Below the pieces are notes generated by a model, which worked only from the letters and a program-made list of their open reading frames with translations, was not told the origin of the DNA and did not search any database. A program made the position numbers and the translations under genes. From Acrocarpospora catenulata (GTDB taxonomy: Bacteria; Actinomycetota; Actinomycetes; Streptosporangiales; Streptosporangiaceae), in assembly GCF_018476525.1 (NCBI RefSeq), contig NZ_JAHCST010000003.1, positions 62,001 to 126,000 of the forward strand: a stretch of 64,000 nucleotides of DNA, written 5' to 3'. Shown here one piece after another: positions 15,580-24,089 of the stretch. Each line of letters opens with the position of its first letter. Position 1 is the first letter of the stretch.

Positions 15580-15879
15580 CTAGGCGGCCTTCGGGAGCTT
15601 CCGGCCGCCCTCGTTGACCAGGTCCTTGAAGCCCATGCCCGGCCGGAACTTGGGGACCCAGGACTCGGCGACCTGGACCGGCTCGTCGGTGGACGGGTTC
15701 CGCGCCTCGCGGGCCGGGCGGTGCACCATCTCGAAGCTGCCGAACCCGGTGATCGAAACCTTGTCGCCGTCGGCGACCGCGCCCTGGATGGTCTCGATGA
15801 TGGCGTTGACCGCCTCGGTGGCCGTCTTCTTGTCGCCGACCCGGTCAGCGATCGCGTCCACGAGTTCCTTCTTGTTCAT
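15580..15879 (-). CDS. hup: HU-family nucleoid protein
   Basis: 99 residues from ATG 15879 ('MNKKELVDAIADRVGDKKTA'). The full HU fold is present: helical N-terminus, 'VSITGFGSFEMVHRPAREARNP' at the β-arm with the intercalating Pro region, and 'FRPGMGFKDLVN' at the C-terminus. It lacks the Lys/Ala-rich tail seen in actinobacterial chromosomal HupA/S, so it is a short, element-encoded HU that binds and bends DNA, likely at transfer, replication or recombination sites of the element. Confidence 0.9.
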   Translation of the reverse strand: MNKKELVDAIADRVGDKKTATEAVNAIIETIQGAVADGDKVSITGFGSFEMVHRPAREARNPSTDEPVQVAESWVPKFRPGMGFKDLVNEGGRKLPKAA

Positions 15880-15977
15880 GGTTCTCCTCTGTGGGGTGGG
15901 GAGCAGGCTTGGGCTGACTCCTCCGGACACCCGCCCGGCCCGGGGGAGGGCGACGGGCGAGCATCCGCAACGTCAGC

Positions 15978-16283
15978 TCAGCCGAGCAAGTCGGCGAGGG
16001 CCTTTTCGGTGACCTGCTCGGAGCTGGCCATGAACTGGTAGCCGCTCGCTCCAGGGCGCATCCGGTCGAGCCGGATCCGCGTCCGGCTGCCTCGCATGTC
16101 GCGGACGTTGCCGTAGTACTTGCCGTCCGCCTGGAGGTTCAGCTGGCGCTCGATCTCCAGGGTGTTGGTCAGCGTCTCGACGACGGCGTAGCCGTGATCC
16201 ACCGCGACCACGCGGACAGAGCGGCCGTGGCCGCGCCAGCTCGTGTCGGCCCACACGGAGCCCACCTGCACCGTGATCTCCAT
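15978..16283 (-). CDS. Small β-rich protein, unknown
   Basis: 101 residues. The N-terminal half ('VGSVWADTSWRGHGRSVRVVAVDHGYAVVETLTN') looks like an SH3/KOW-like β-barrel and the second half ('KYYGNVRDMRGSRTRIRLDRM') is basic. Such short proteins occur in actinomycete phages and conjugative elements without assigned function. It lies 46 bp upstream of the 3' end of the FtsK gene, in the same transcript. Confidence 0.5.
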   Translation of the reverse strand: MEITVQVGSVWADTSWRGHGRSVRVVAVDHGYAVVETLTNTLEIERQLNLQADGKYYGNVRDMRGSRTRIRLDRMRPGASGYQFMASSEQVTEKALADLLG

Positions 16284-16329
16284 GGCTTCTCCTCTCCGGA
16301 TCTGTTCGGTGCTGTAGTTGTAGGAGCGG

Positions 16330-18585
16330 CTAATTGCGGAGGTCGGCCAGCAGGCCGGGGAGGTCGTCCGGCTTGACCAGGACCTCGCAGGCTTTCCCGC
16401 CGACGCTTGGGCCGATCACGCCCTTCTGGAACAACCGGTCCATGAGCTGCTTGGCCTCCTTGGGGGGAAGCCGGAGCTTGCGCTGGAGCATCGACATGGA
16501 GCCGAACTGGGTGGTGACGATCAGCTCGGCCGCCTGTACCAGCAGCTCCAGGTCCTCGCCGGTCTCCCCGTCGTTCCCTGTCTCCTGCTCAATTGGCTCG
16601 ATCGTGGGGACGCGAGGCTGGTAGGTGGGGTCGGCTTGCTGCTTGCAGTGGGCGACAATGCGATCGACTTCGGCGTCGGAGACGTAGGCGCCCTGCAGCC
16701 GCGTCGGCGTGCTGGCATCGAGGGGCAGGAACAGGGCGTCTCCCTGCCCGACCAGTTCCTCTGCGCCGGGCTGGTCCAGGATGACCCGCGAGTCGGCCAG
16801 GGAGGAGGCGGCGAAGGCCAGCCGGGACGGGATGTTGGCTTTGATCAGGCCGGTCACCACGTCCACCGACGGCCGCTGGGTGGCGACCACCAGGTGGATG
16901 CCCGCCGCGCGGGCCAGCTGGGTGATCCGGACGATGGAGTCCTCCACGTCCCTGGGAGCGACCATCATCAGGTCGGCCAGCTCGTCCACGATAACCAGCA
17001 GGTATGGGTACGGCTGGTAGACGCGCTCGCTGCCCGGCGGGGGCTGGAGCTTGCCCGCCCGCACGGCCGCGTTGAACTCGTCCACGTGCCGGAAGCCGGC
17101 GGCGGCCAGGTCGTCGTAGCGGCGGTCCATCTCCCCCACCACCCACTCCAGGGCCTCGGCGGCCTTCTTGGGGTTGGTGATGATCGGGGTGATCAGGTGG
17201 GGGATGCCCTCGTAGGGGGTCAACTCCACCCGCTTGGGGTCAATGAGGACGAACCTCACCTCGTCCGGTGTGGCGCGGGCAAGGATGCTGCACACCAGGC
17301 TGTTGATGCACACCGACTTGCCGGCCCCGGTCGCGCCGGCCACCAGCGTGTGCGGCATCTTCGCCAGGTTGGCGATCACGGGGCGGCCTTCGATGTCCAG
17401 ACCGAGGCCGACGACGAGCGGGTGCTGCTCGGCTTGGGCGGCGGGGGAGCGGAGCACATCGCCTAGGGCCACGGTGTCCCGGTCGGTGTTCGGGATCTCC
17501 AGGCCGACGGCGGCGTAGCCGGGTGCCGGCGCCAGGAGCCGCACCAGTTTGGTCCTGGCGGCAAGACGGAAATCGTCACGCCGCGCGGTGATCTTTGAGA
17601 CGGGGACGCCCTTGCCGGGGGTGACCAGATATCGGGTCACCTGGGGGCCGCGGATGAAGTCGGTCACCGCCGCGTTGATCCCGAAGGATTCCAGGACGCC
17701 GTTCAGGGCGGCCACCATGGCGTCGGTCGCCGCGGTCCGGCCGCGCGGCGGTGCCCCTTCCTTGAGGGCGTCGGTGCCGGGCGCGGTGTAGTCGTCGAGC
17801 GCCGGTTCGGGCTGCGGCTGGCGGCGCCTCCCCTGCTCGCGGGGGCGGGCAGGCTCCGGCTCCGGCTGCGGGGGCGGGGCGGGTTCGGCCGGTAGGGGTT
17901 CCTCGTCTGCGTCGGCCTCCTCCTGCTGGTCGGGCTGGTGCTGGTCGTCATCGCCTCTCCGGTACCGCGCGGGCGTCGGCCCGGTCGGAGTGGCCGGCTT
18001 GGTGCGGCGGAAGGCGAGGACCAGCCCACCCGCGCCGAGCGCGACCAGCAGGAGCGCCCAGAGCCAGGACGGCAGCAGCAGCGCCGGAACGGTAATGACC
18101 AGCCCGGCCATACCGCCCGACGCGGCGAGGGCGTCCCATTGGCCGAACACGGGCAGCCCGGCGGCGAGGTGGGTCAGCCCGGTGATGGCGGCCGTAGCCA
18201 TCGCGAGCCCGGCACCGCGGCGGATCGTCTCCATCTCGGCGTCCGGCCTGCGCAGGATGCGGGCGCCCAGCCATACCAGGTAGGCGAGCAGCAGCCAGCC
18301 CGTCCAGGCGCCGAACAGCACCCGCACGGGGAACACCTGGTAGCCGTAAGGGATGGCCGCCACGATGGCGCCCGCCACCAGGCCAGCCCCCACCTCGTCA
18401 CGCCGCTGGGTGGCGAGGACCTTCTCGGGTCCGCCGGTGGTCGAGCGGATGACGGCACCCACCCCGCGCGCCACCTTGCCCAGGGCGCGGCCGAGGTCGC
18501 CGTTTCCCCGCCGCGCAGCGGGTCGGCTGACGGTCCGGGATGCCGTCCGGGTGGCCGGCCGCCGTGTGGTGCGTCTCTTGGCCAC
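16330..18585 (-). CDS. FtsK/SpoIIIE-type DNA translocase with winged-helix γ domain
   Basis: 751 residues from GTG 18585, chosen because GGAAGGG lies 8 bp before it; GTG 18594, overlapping the previous stop, is the alternative. Domains: basic leader (~1-50), three or more membrane segments (~64-195), acidic/Pro-rich linker (~195-285), FtsK core with Walker A '[10 protein letters not shown]' near residue 420 and Walker B '[13 protein letters not shown]', and a C-terminal γ-type winged helix ('[20 protein letters not shown]'). The ring motor pumps double-stranded DNA. The γ domain in FtsK/TraB proteins recognises short octamer sequences; a cluster of octamers lies 640 bp upstream. Probably a conjugation/segregation motor of the element, since chromosomal FtsK is usually longer and lies in a different context. 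Confidence 0.88.
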   Translation of the reverse strand: MAKRRTTRRPATRTASRTVSRPAARRGNGDLGRALGKVARGVGAVIRSTTGGPEKVLATQRRDEVGAGLVAGAIVAAIPYGYQVFPVRVLFGAWTGWLLLAYLVWLGARILRRPDAEMETIRRGAGLAMATAAITGLTHLAAGLPVFGQWDALAASGGMAGLVITVPALLLPSWLWALLLVALGAGGLVLAFRRTKPATPTGPTPARYRRGDDDQHQPDQQEEADADEEPLPAEPAPPPQPEPEPARPREQGRRRQPQPEPALDDYTAPGTDALKEGAPPRGRTAATDAMVAALNGVLESFGINAAVTDFIRGPQVTRYLVTPGKGVPVSKITARRDDFRLAARTKLVRLLAPAPGYAAVGLEIPNTDRDTVALGDVLRSPAAQAEQHPLVVGLGLDIEGRPVIANLAKMPHTLVAGATGAGKSVCINSLVCSILARATPDEVRFVLIDPKRVELTPYEGIPHLITPIITNPKKAAEALEWVVGEMDRRYDDLAAAGFRHVDEFNAAVRAGKLQPPPGSERVYQPYPYLLVIVDELADLMMVAPRDVEDSIVRITQLARAAGIHLVVATQRPSVDVVTGLIKANIPSRLAFAASSLADSRVILDQPGAEELVGQGDALFLPLDASTPTRLQGAYVSDAEVDRIVAHCKQQADPTYQPRVPTIEPIEQETGNDGETGEDLELLVQAAELIVTTQFGSMSMLQRKLRLPPKEAKQLMDRLFQKGVIGPSVGGKACEVLVKPDDLPGLLADLRN

Positions 18586-18590
18586 TGGGC

Positions 18591-19217
18591 TCACCCTTCC
18601 CGCACGAACTTGACGACGATGAGGGCGATAATGCCGACCACGATCGCGGTGGCCGCGGCGAAGCGGACCAGCCACGACGGGCCGAGCAGGACGAGCGCGA
18701 GCAGGAGTATGAAGCCAGCAGGGAGCACCATCTGCCGGGAGAGCACGGCGTCGAGCAGGCCCCGTCCGCCCACGGTGAGCAAGCCGCGCCCGGTTGCCGC
18801 CCAGTCCTGCCCTGCCGGGGTGGGGGCCTCGGACGGCTGGCCACCAGGCTCGGCGGACGGCAGCGCGGTGTCCGCGGCGTCTCGCTCGGCCTCGGCCAGG
18901 GTGAGCAGGATGGAGGCGGCTTCGGCGCCGAACTGGGGGGCGGCCCACGAGGCGTGGATGTGCTCCAAGTGCTCGGCACGGGTGGCGCGGTCGGTGACGT
19001 ACGCGAGCGGGTGCAGGGCCTCCACCGTGTCCCACGTCGGGTCCGAGGGCTCGTAGTCGGGGTGGGAGAGCAGGAGTTCGCCGTCGGCGACGATCCTGAC
19101 GAGGCGGGCGCGGGCGTGCCTCCCGGCGGCCTCTTCGGCGTCGGCGAGGTCGGCGAGGAGCTTTGCTCGGTGGAGGGGCTCGGTCGTGGCGCCGAGGTCG
19201 GCGATGGCGGTGGTCAT
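18591..19217 (-). CDS. Membrane protein coupled to the FtsK-type translocase
   Basis: 208 residues from ATG 19217 (GGAGACGAC ribosome site). The N-terminal ~110 residues form a soluble helical domain ('[21 protein letters not shown]...'). Two hydrophobic segments near the C-terminus (~160-180 and ~184-203, '[18 protein letters not shown]') anchor it. It ends 6 bp before the translocase start. Similar two-segment proteins accompany TraB/FtsK in Spd clusters; a role in pore assembly or spread is inferred. Confidence 0.55.
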   Translation of the reverse strand: MTTAIADLGATTEPLHRAKLLADLADAEEAAGRHARARLVRIVADGELLLSHPDYEPSDPTWDTVEALHPLAYVTDRATRAEHLEHIHASWAAPQFGAEAASILLTLAEAERDAADTALPSAEPGGQPSEAPTPAGQDWAATGRGLLTVGGRGLLDAVLSRQMVLPAGFILLLALVLLGPSWLVRFAAATAIVVGIIALIVVKFVREG

Positions 19218-19227
19218 GTCGTCTCCG

Positions 19228-19467
19228 ATGTGCGGCCCCATGTGCGGGCGCGGATGGTGAGTGTGCGGTCACGTTCTGTTCGTGTGCGGCGCGTGTGCGC
19301 ATGTGCGGTGATCTTGTGCGGGTATGTGCGGTCACGCTCTGTAGATGTGCGGCGTGCGCGTTGATCTTGCGCGGGCGATGTGCGTAAGGTGTGCGGGGCA
19401 CGTGCGCCCCTTACGCACATCGCGAAATCCCCTATAGAGAAAGACGGCCCCCCACGCCGATGTGCGG
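19228..19467. repeat. Cluster of ~12 TGTGCG octamers, candidate clt/oriT of the element
   Basis: Copies of (A/G/T)TGTGCGG occur at 19228, 19240, 19261, 19282, 19293, 19301, 19314, 19324, 19345, 19378, 19389 and 19460, nearly all on one strand and many about 10-21 bp apart. Two longer units share GTGCGGTCACG(T/C)TCTGT (19263 and 19326). The cluster lies in the intergenic gap between the two translocase genes. In Streptomyces plasmids TraB binds 8-bp repeats of the cis-acting locus of transfer (clt), so this is the obvious clt candidate; a promoter operator is the alternative. Confidence 0.7.
19375..19423. repeat. Perfect 15-bp inverted repeat next to the octamer cluster
   Basis: Arms GCGATGTGCGTAAGG (19375-19389) and CCTTACGCACATCGC (19409-19423) are perfectly complementary. 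Inside is a further GGGG...CCCC pairing. Each arm contains the TGTGCG core in opposite orientation. It could be a stem at oriT/clt, a terminator for the upstream translocase gene, or an operator. Confidence 0.65.
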
Positions 19468-21573
19468 CGCACCCGGCGTCCCGTCACCGTCCGTGAAGCG
19501 GGCCCCGGGCGCCCCCGCGCCCGCGCGCTCGAGCGGCGAGCGGACCAGATCCCAACCGCCGTCCTCCCTGGCCTGGATGCAGCCCAGGTCCGCCCATCGG
19601 TCGGTCTGCCGGTACAGGAACCGTCGGGACCGGCCCACCCGGCCCAGCCACTCCGTCAACTGACTGGTCTCCAGACCTCGAGACCCCGACCGGTACAGCC
19701 TGTCGAGCAGTTCGTCCCAGACCCGCTGCGCCTGCTCGGGCGTCAAGTCCGGCCGCTCCTCGTCGTCCTCCTGTCCGCCGTCCTCGACGTCGGTGCCGAT
19801 TTCAAGATCGGGGTCCACGTCGGCCCAGTCGTCGGCGGTGGCGTCCTCGCCGAGGTGCCGCTCGCGGGACTCCTCCATCTGGCGGCGCATCTCGGCGAGA
19901 TCCTGCGCGTTCTCCTCGTCGGCCTGCATTGCGGCCTCCTGTTCCTGGTCGAAGTCGTAAACCCGACGTCCGGGCATGGGCTGCTCGGGGCGCGGCGCGG
20001 GCACGCTGGCCCCCCAGACCCGGCCGGAGTGGCGGGTGCGCCGCGCGTATAGTTCACCGAACAGCTGTTCGGTAACGGTGTCCATGGGGTCGCGGACCTG
20101 CGCTCCGAGACGGACCGCCTCGGTCAGCTGCTCGTCGAGAGGATCGAAGATCCGCGCCATCGTGGACCACATCCGCTTGGGGGTTCCCAGGCCGGCGATG
20201 TAGCAGTAGCCCGGCTTGCTGGCGCCCCAGAGCGGCAGGCCGTCCTTGCCGAGCGCGCGGAGAGCCTCGTCAGGCAGGACGTGGCCCGCGTCGTCGGGCT
20301 CGGTCACTCCGAAGCAGATCCCGGACCCGTGCAGCTTGCGAACGGTTGTGGAGACCTGCCGGTAGATCCAGTCCTGGGTGCTGCTCACGAACATGATCCC
20401 GGCGCTGCCGGCGTCGGCGACCGCGTTCTCGTACTGGGTCTGGAACTTCCTGAACGTCTTGGACTCCTCGATGTGGATCACCAGGAAGTTCAGGCTGGAT
20501 CGCAGGCTCCAGCGGGCCAGCCCTTCGCGGGCCAGGTGAGCGGTTCTCCCCTTGATGACGTGGGCGAGCCGGGCCATGAACAGGCGGCCTTCGTCCTCCT
20601 CGGTGATCACCCACGTGAATCCTTCGACGATCGGCCCGAACGTCTGGAGCTCCTTGGTCAGGTCGATGCCGATGATGTTGAGGCGGCGCTTGGCCATGAG
20701 AGAGGCGAGGAAGACCCGGGCGAAGATGCTCTTGCCCGCGCGGGTGGTGCCGCCGACCTTCGTGTGGGAGACGTCGGCGGCCGACCGGTCGCTTTCGACG
20801 TCGCCGACCAGGCGCACCATGGCCAGGCCGGTCTGGTATTCGCCGACCGGGAATGGGTCGGTCGGCAGGCTGCCCAGCAGGTCACGCACGCCAGGCCACG
20901 GAATCGGCCGGGCCAGGTTGTCGCGGGTGGCGATCTCCATGTAGCCGACGCCATCACGGTTCTGGTCGCGCGCCAGATGGGCGCTTCCCGGTACGGCCCG
21001 AGCGTCCGCCGACAGCATAGGTACCAGGGCCTGCGCGTCGTCGATCGTGCCGCCCGGCAGGGTCCTGACCTTGGCTCGGACCACGCCTCGCTCATCTACC
21101 TCGGCCTTCGAGAACTGCACCCGGGCGGCGGAGATGGCCTCAGCGAGTGGGTTTGGCGCGGTCTCGCTGGTGGCGCCCGCGTACTTCTGGCCCCTCCAAA
21201 TGATCCACAGCGCCCACACCACGAGCGAGCAGCACAGGTAGGGGATCCACATGATCCGCCATCCCAGCACCGTCACCAGGACCAGCATCGCGGTGGCGCA
21301 CCCGCCCGTGACCCCGACAAGGATCTTCAGGTGGGGGCGCGGTCCGGCCGTCGACAGGCCGAACCACGTCAAGGCGGCGCCGATCAGCGCGAACACGAGC
21401 GCCAGCAGCGGCGTCACGACCGGATCGCCGCCGAACCCCCACCTTGCCCCGGCGCACAGCAACGCGAACACAACACACCCGATCAGGGGCGTGACTAGCG
21501 GCAGACCGTGCACCAGCCACCAGCCGCCATCCACCCGCAGGGCGGGCTCCGCAACCTGCACACGCTTAGCCAT
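19432..21573 (-). CDS. Second FtsK/TraB-type plasmid transfer ATPase
   Basis: 713 residues. Membrane segments fill ~20-125. An FtsK-like ATPase core follows, with Walker A 'VGGTTRAGKS' near residue 275 and a Walker B-like 'NFLVIHIEESKTF'. The C-terminal region is acidic (~560-640) and ends in a winged-helix-like stretch ('SRGLETSQLTEWLGRVGRSRRFLYRQTDRWADLG'). It lacks the conventional FtsK γ sequence and is only distantly similar to the translocase at 16330. The arrangement is that of actinomycete TraB/TraSA conjugation motors that move double-stranded DNA. Spd-like genes lie directly upstream in tight overlap. Confidence 0.8.
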   Translation of the reverse strand: MAKRVQVAEPALRVDGGWWLVHGLPLVTPLIGCVVFALLCAGARWGFGGDPVVTPLLALVFALIGAALTWFGLSTAGPRPHLKILVGVTGGCATAMLVLVTVLGWRIMWIPYLCCSLVVWALWIIWRGQKYAGATSETAPNPLAEAISAARVQFSKAEVDERGVVRAKVRTLPGGTIDDAQALVPMLSADARAVPGSAHLARDQNRDGVGYMEIATRDNLARPIPWPGVRDLLGSLPTDPFPVGEYQTGLAMVRLVGDVESDRSAADVSHTKVGGTTRAGKSIFARVFLASLMAKRRLNIIGIDLTKELQTFGPIVEGFTWVITEEDEGRLFMARLAHVIKGRTAHLAREGLARWSLRSSLNFLVIHIEESKTFRKFQTQYENAVADAGSAGIMFVSSTQDWIYRQVSTTVRKLHGSGICFGVTEPDDAGHVLPDEALRALGKDGLPLWGASKPGYCYIAGLGTPKRMWSTMARIFDPLDEQLTEAVRLGAQVRDPMDTVTEQLFGELYARRTRHSGRVWGASVPAPRPEQPMPGRRVYDFDQEQEAAMQADEENAQDLAEMRRQMEESRERHLGEDATADDWADVDPDLEIGTDVEDGGQEDDEERPDLTPEQAQRVWDELLDRLYRSGSRGLETSQLTEWLGRVGRSRRFLYRQTDRWADLGCIQAREDGGWDLVRSPLERAGAGAPGARFTDGDGTPGAPHIGVGGRLSL

Positions 21574-21574
21574 C

Positions 21575-21961
21575 TCACTTCTCCGTCCGATAGCGGCCCT
21601 GACGGCCCGACTTGCCGTTCTGCGCCGGATCGGTCTCCAGCGCGATGTACTCCTGGTGGACCATCGACATCCGCACCGCCGTCTTGGCCGCCTCCAGCAC
21701 GGCCTCGGCCGACCGCTTGCCGTGCCCCGACAGGCGGAAGCTGAGGAACATGCGGTCCCACCAGCCCACCCGGCCGCCCTTCGGGTCCCGCTCGCGCAGC
21801 CATCGGCCGGCCTCCGCCGCGTCCTCGGCGATCAGCAGAGACAGGTCGCACATGATCGTGCGCACCGCCTCCAGGTAGCGGCGGTACTCCTCGTGGGAGC
21901 GGCCCAGATCCGCCTGCTCGAAGACCGCAGCCGCCTGCGCGAGCTTCCCTGACCTGCTCAT
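21575..21961 (-). CDS. Spd-region soluble protein, paralogue of its neighbour
   Basis: 128 residues, start ATG 21961 overlapping the previous gene by 4 bp; stop lies 2 bp from the TraB-type gene start. The stretch 'AAVFEQADLGRSHEEYRRYLEAVRTIM' matches 'VATFEQAEPIRSHDAFRDYLDLAESMF' in the upstream neighbour, so the two are tandem paralogues. A basic Gly/Arg loop and a helical C-terminus follow. Small paired proteins like this are typical of the transfer/spread region; exact function unknown. Confidence 0.55.
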   Translation of the reverse strand: MSRSGKLAQAAAVFEQADLGRSHEEYRRYLEAVRTIMCDLSLLIAEDAAEAGRWLRERDPKGGRVGWWDRMFLSFRLSGHGKRSAEAVLEAAKTAVRMSMVHQEYIALETDPAQNGKSGRQGRYRTEK

Positions 21962-22335
21962 TTGGGGCCCCTCGCCTTCTTCTCCTTGGCCTCGAATTCG
22001 GCGTGTACGGCGCGCATGGCCCGCAGCGCGTTGATGGCCAAGTGGAGCTGGTCGGACAGGTGGCGGCCGTGGCCGCGGGTACGCCGGGCCAGCCGTGTGC
22101 GCTCGATCCACGGCACCCGCTTGCCCTTCTTGGGCTTGCGCCTGGAGAGCCATGTGGCGGCGATCTCGGCGTCCTGGTGGCCCATCATCGCCGCGGTGGT
22201 GAACATGGATTCGGCGAGGTCAAGGTAGTCCCGGAACGCGTCGTGACTGCGGATCGGCTCGGCCTGCTCGAATGTCGCAACCTTCGCGGCGAACGTGCCG
22301 ACGGCCTGGCCTTGTCCCTGGTTCTGGTCCGCCAT
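21958..22335 (-). CDS. Spd-region soluble protein, paralogue of its neighbour
   Basis: 125 residues from ATG 22335 (in TGATG with the upstream stop). Shares the FEQA(D/E)..RSH motif and overall helical plan with the 21575-21961 protein, then a basic segment ('WLSRRKPKKGKRVPWIERTRLARR') and a helical tail. Four-base overlap downstream. Together with its paralogue it is likely a partner of the TraB-type motor. Confidence 0.55.
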   Translation of the reverse strand: MADQNQGQGQAVGTFAAKVATFEQAEPIRSHDAFRDYLDLAESMFTTAAMMGHQDAEIAATWLSRRKPKKGKRVPWIERTRLARRTRGHGRHLSDQLHLAINALRAMRAVHAEFEAKEKKARGPK

Positions 22336-22577
22336 CACAGGTCTCCGATCACGTCGCGGAGCAGCCGCAGAGCGGTGCCCTTGGTGGAGGTGTGGACGAT
22401 CAGCCCGGTGGGGGTGCGCCGCGACATCGTCGAGTCGGCCGCGGCCCGACGCCAGGCTGTGCGCACCGAGGCGACCCGGCCCCGGACCGTGGCGTTCTCG
22501 TCGGTGCAGAAGGCGACGACCAGCGTCACGGTGACCAGGGCGGCCACCGTGACGTAGTCGAGGATGATCTGCCTCAT
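22335..22577 (-). CDS. Small single-pass membrane protein, Spd-like
   Basis: 80 residues from ATG 22577. One membrane segment near the N-terminus ('LDYVTVAALVTVTLVVAFC', ~6-25) is followed by a short basic soluble tail. It is locked into the operon by TGATG overlaps on both sides. Small membrane proteins of this form are common Spd (spread) proteins in actinomycete conjugative plasmids; identity inferred from context. Confidence 0.55.
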   Translation of the reverse strand: MRQIILDYVTVAALVTVTLVVAFCTDENATVRGRVASVRTAWRRAAADSTMSRRTPTGLIVHTSTKGTALRLLRDVIGDL

Positions 22578-22810
22578 CACGCCCCCGGGCTGGTCAAGGC
22601 GGGGACGGCGGGGTGGGCCAGCAGCACGACCGGCCGGGCGTCGGCGGGCGGGAGCTGGCCGTGGCGGTCCAGCACGTGCCGCACGTAGACGAGCGGGTCG
22701 GTGTGGCCGAGCGCCTGGCCGGCTACCGCGGCGCGGGCGGCGGCCAGGAGTTCGGCGTAGTCGGCGGCGGTCTGCGCGGCGAGGTCGGAGCGGGAGAGGG
22801 TTGCAGTCAT
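22577..22810 (-). CDS. Small helical protein of the transfer operon
   Basis: 77 residues from ATG 22810. Mostly α-helical and Ala-rich ('AQTAADYAELLAAARAAVAG') with a Pro-rich C-terminus; no membrane segment. Its start overlaps the upstream DUF2637 gene's stop region and its stop overlaps the next start (TGATG). Function unknown. Confidence 0.5.
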   Translation of the reverse strand: MTATLSRSDLAAQTAADYAELLAAARAAVAGQALGHTDPLVYVRHVLDRHGQLPPADARPVVLLAHPAVPALTSPGA

Positions 22811-23808
22811 GCCGCACCCCCGTACAGCTCGTCGCGAACCTGTCGGGCGGTGGAGGTGGCGCACTTGAGAGCGGCGCGGATCTTGTCCACTCCGGCGCCC
22901 TCCGGGAGCACTCCGGCGGCGATCAGAGCCCGCACGCGGGTCGCCTTCTGGGCGATGTCGTCGGGGTCAGTCGCCCCCGACTCGACCCCCGACTCGAAGT
23001 CGGCGTTTCCCCTGTACGATCCGCCAGTCGCCCCCCGACTCGCCCCCCGACTCCAGCGGCCCCCGAGGGCGGGTGCCGGAAGGTCGGAAAGGATCTTCCA
23101 GAGGGTGGGCAGGACCCAGACGGAGATCACGGCGGCGACCGGTCCCAACGAGTGGACGATCAAGTCGAGGAGGCTGAAGCCGTCCAGCTTGAACGCCGGC
23201 CAACAGTTGAGCACCAGCGTGAGCGACAGCAGCACCAGCTCCACCCGGAACAGGCGCTTGCCTTCGGGGCTCTTGCGGTCCACCACCTTGTCGCGCATCG
23301 CGGAGTACGCCTGCACCCCGACGGCGGCCAGCAGGGGCAGCGACAGGACGGCCTCGACGCCGAACGCCGCCCACCATCCGAGGTCGCCGTAGTGGAGGTC
23401 GAGCGCCTTCGCCACGCTCGCCTGCACACCGATGCTGCTCACCGCGAGCGCGATCCCGGCCGCGGCCAGGGTCATGCTGGTGGTGATCCGGCGGACCTTG
23501 GCGTCCCGCCAGGCAAGCGCGGCCGGGTCCTGTGCCAGCTGGTGCAGACGCGCGGCCTCCCAGGTCTGGCGCCGGCGCTTGCGCACCTTGTCGGTGTCGA
23601 GCTGGAACGGGGTGTCGTCGTCCTGGAGGTCGGCGAGCAGGTGCGCTTCGGCGACCTCCTTCCGCAGGCGCTCGACGCGCTTGGTCTCGCCCCCGTGGAG
23701 GGGCACGACGGGCCGGGGTGCCTGGTCGGCCATGAAGAGGTCGAGTTCGGCCAGGCCGCGGGAGACGTCCTCCGGGCTCGGCTCCGGGGTGGGGGTCGTG
23801 ATGGTCAT
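22807..23808 (-). CDS. DUF2637/SpdB-like membrane protein with C-terminal helix-turn-helix
   Basis: 333 residues from ATG 23808, preceded by a near-perfect AAAGGAGGA ribosome site. A soluble N-terminal region (~1-105) is followed by four membrane segments (~110-225; 'TMTLAAAGIALAVSSIGVQAS', 'WWAAFGVEAVLSLPLLAAVGV', then two more). A low-complexity SRGA-type stretch and a C-terminal helix-turn-helix-like region ('CATSTARQVRDELYG') complete it. DUF2637 proteins are typical of actinomycete conjugative plasmids and integrative elements (SpdB-like), where they support intramycelial spread. Coding repeats of CCCCCGACTCG lie near 22975-23055. Confidence 0.7.
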   Translation of the reverse strand: MTITTPTPEPSPEDVSRGLAELDLFMADQAPRPVVPLHGGETKRVERLRKEVAEAHLLADLQDDDTPFQLDTDKVRKRRRQTWEAARLHQLAQDPAALAWRDAKVRRITTSMTLAAAGIALAVSSIGVQASVAKALDLHYGDLGWWAAFGVEAVLSLPLLAAVGVQAYSAMRDKVVDRKSPEGKRLFRVELVLLSLTLVLNCWPAFKLDGFSLLDLIVHSLGPVAAVISVWVLPTLWKILSDLPAPALGGRWSRGASRGATGGSYRGNADFESGVESGATDPDDIAQKATRVRALIAAGVLPEGAGVDKIRAALKCATSTARQVRDELYGGAA

Positions 23809-24089
23809 CGGTCCTCCTTTCGGAACCTGCGGCGCCACGGCCGGGCCGGGCGGGGGTGGGAGGTTTCGGTGAGGGCGGCGCGGATGGCGGCCAGCTCCTC
23901 GTGAATGGCGAGCAGCGCCAGCACCTGCGCCTGCTGCGCGGTGGCCTCCGCGAACGCGCGGCGCACCTCCGTGTGGGGGTGCCCGTACGGGCGGGAGTCG
24001 GCGAGCTGGTCGCGCGCCTGTGTGAGGTGCGAACGCGCATCCTCGACCAGCGACTGGCCGGGAGGCGGCGGGCCGTAGAGGTCCTTCAT
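23805..24089 (-). CDS. Small helical protein of the transfer operon
   Basis: 94 residues from ATG 24089. An amphipathic helical body ('DARSHLTQARDQLADSRPYG', 'EATAQQAQVLALLAIHEELAAIRAAL') ends in a basic tail (RPWRRRFRKE). Both ends overlap neighbours by one to four bases. Probably an accessory of the Spd/transfer genes; no family recognised. Confidence 0.5.
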   Translation of the reverse strand: MKDLYGPPPPGQSLVEDARSHLTQARDQLADSRPYGHPHTEVRRAFAEATAQQAQVLALLAIHEELAAIRAALTETSHPRPARPWRRRFRKEDR

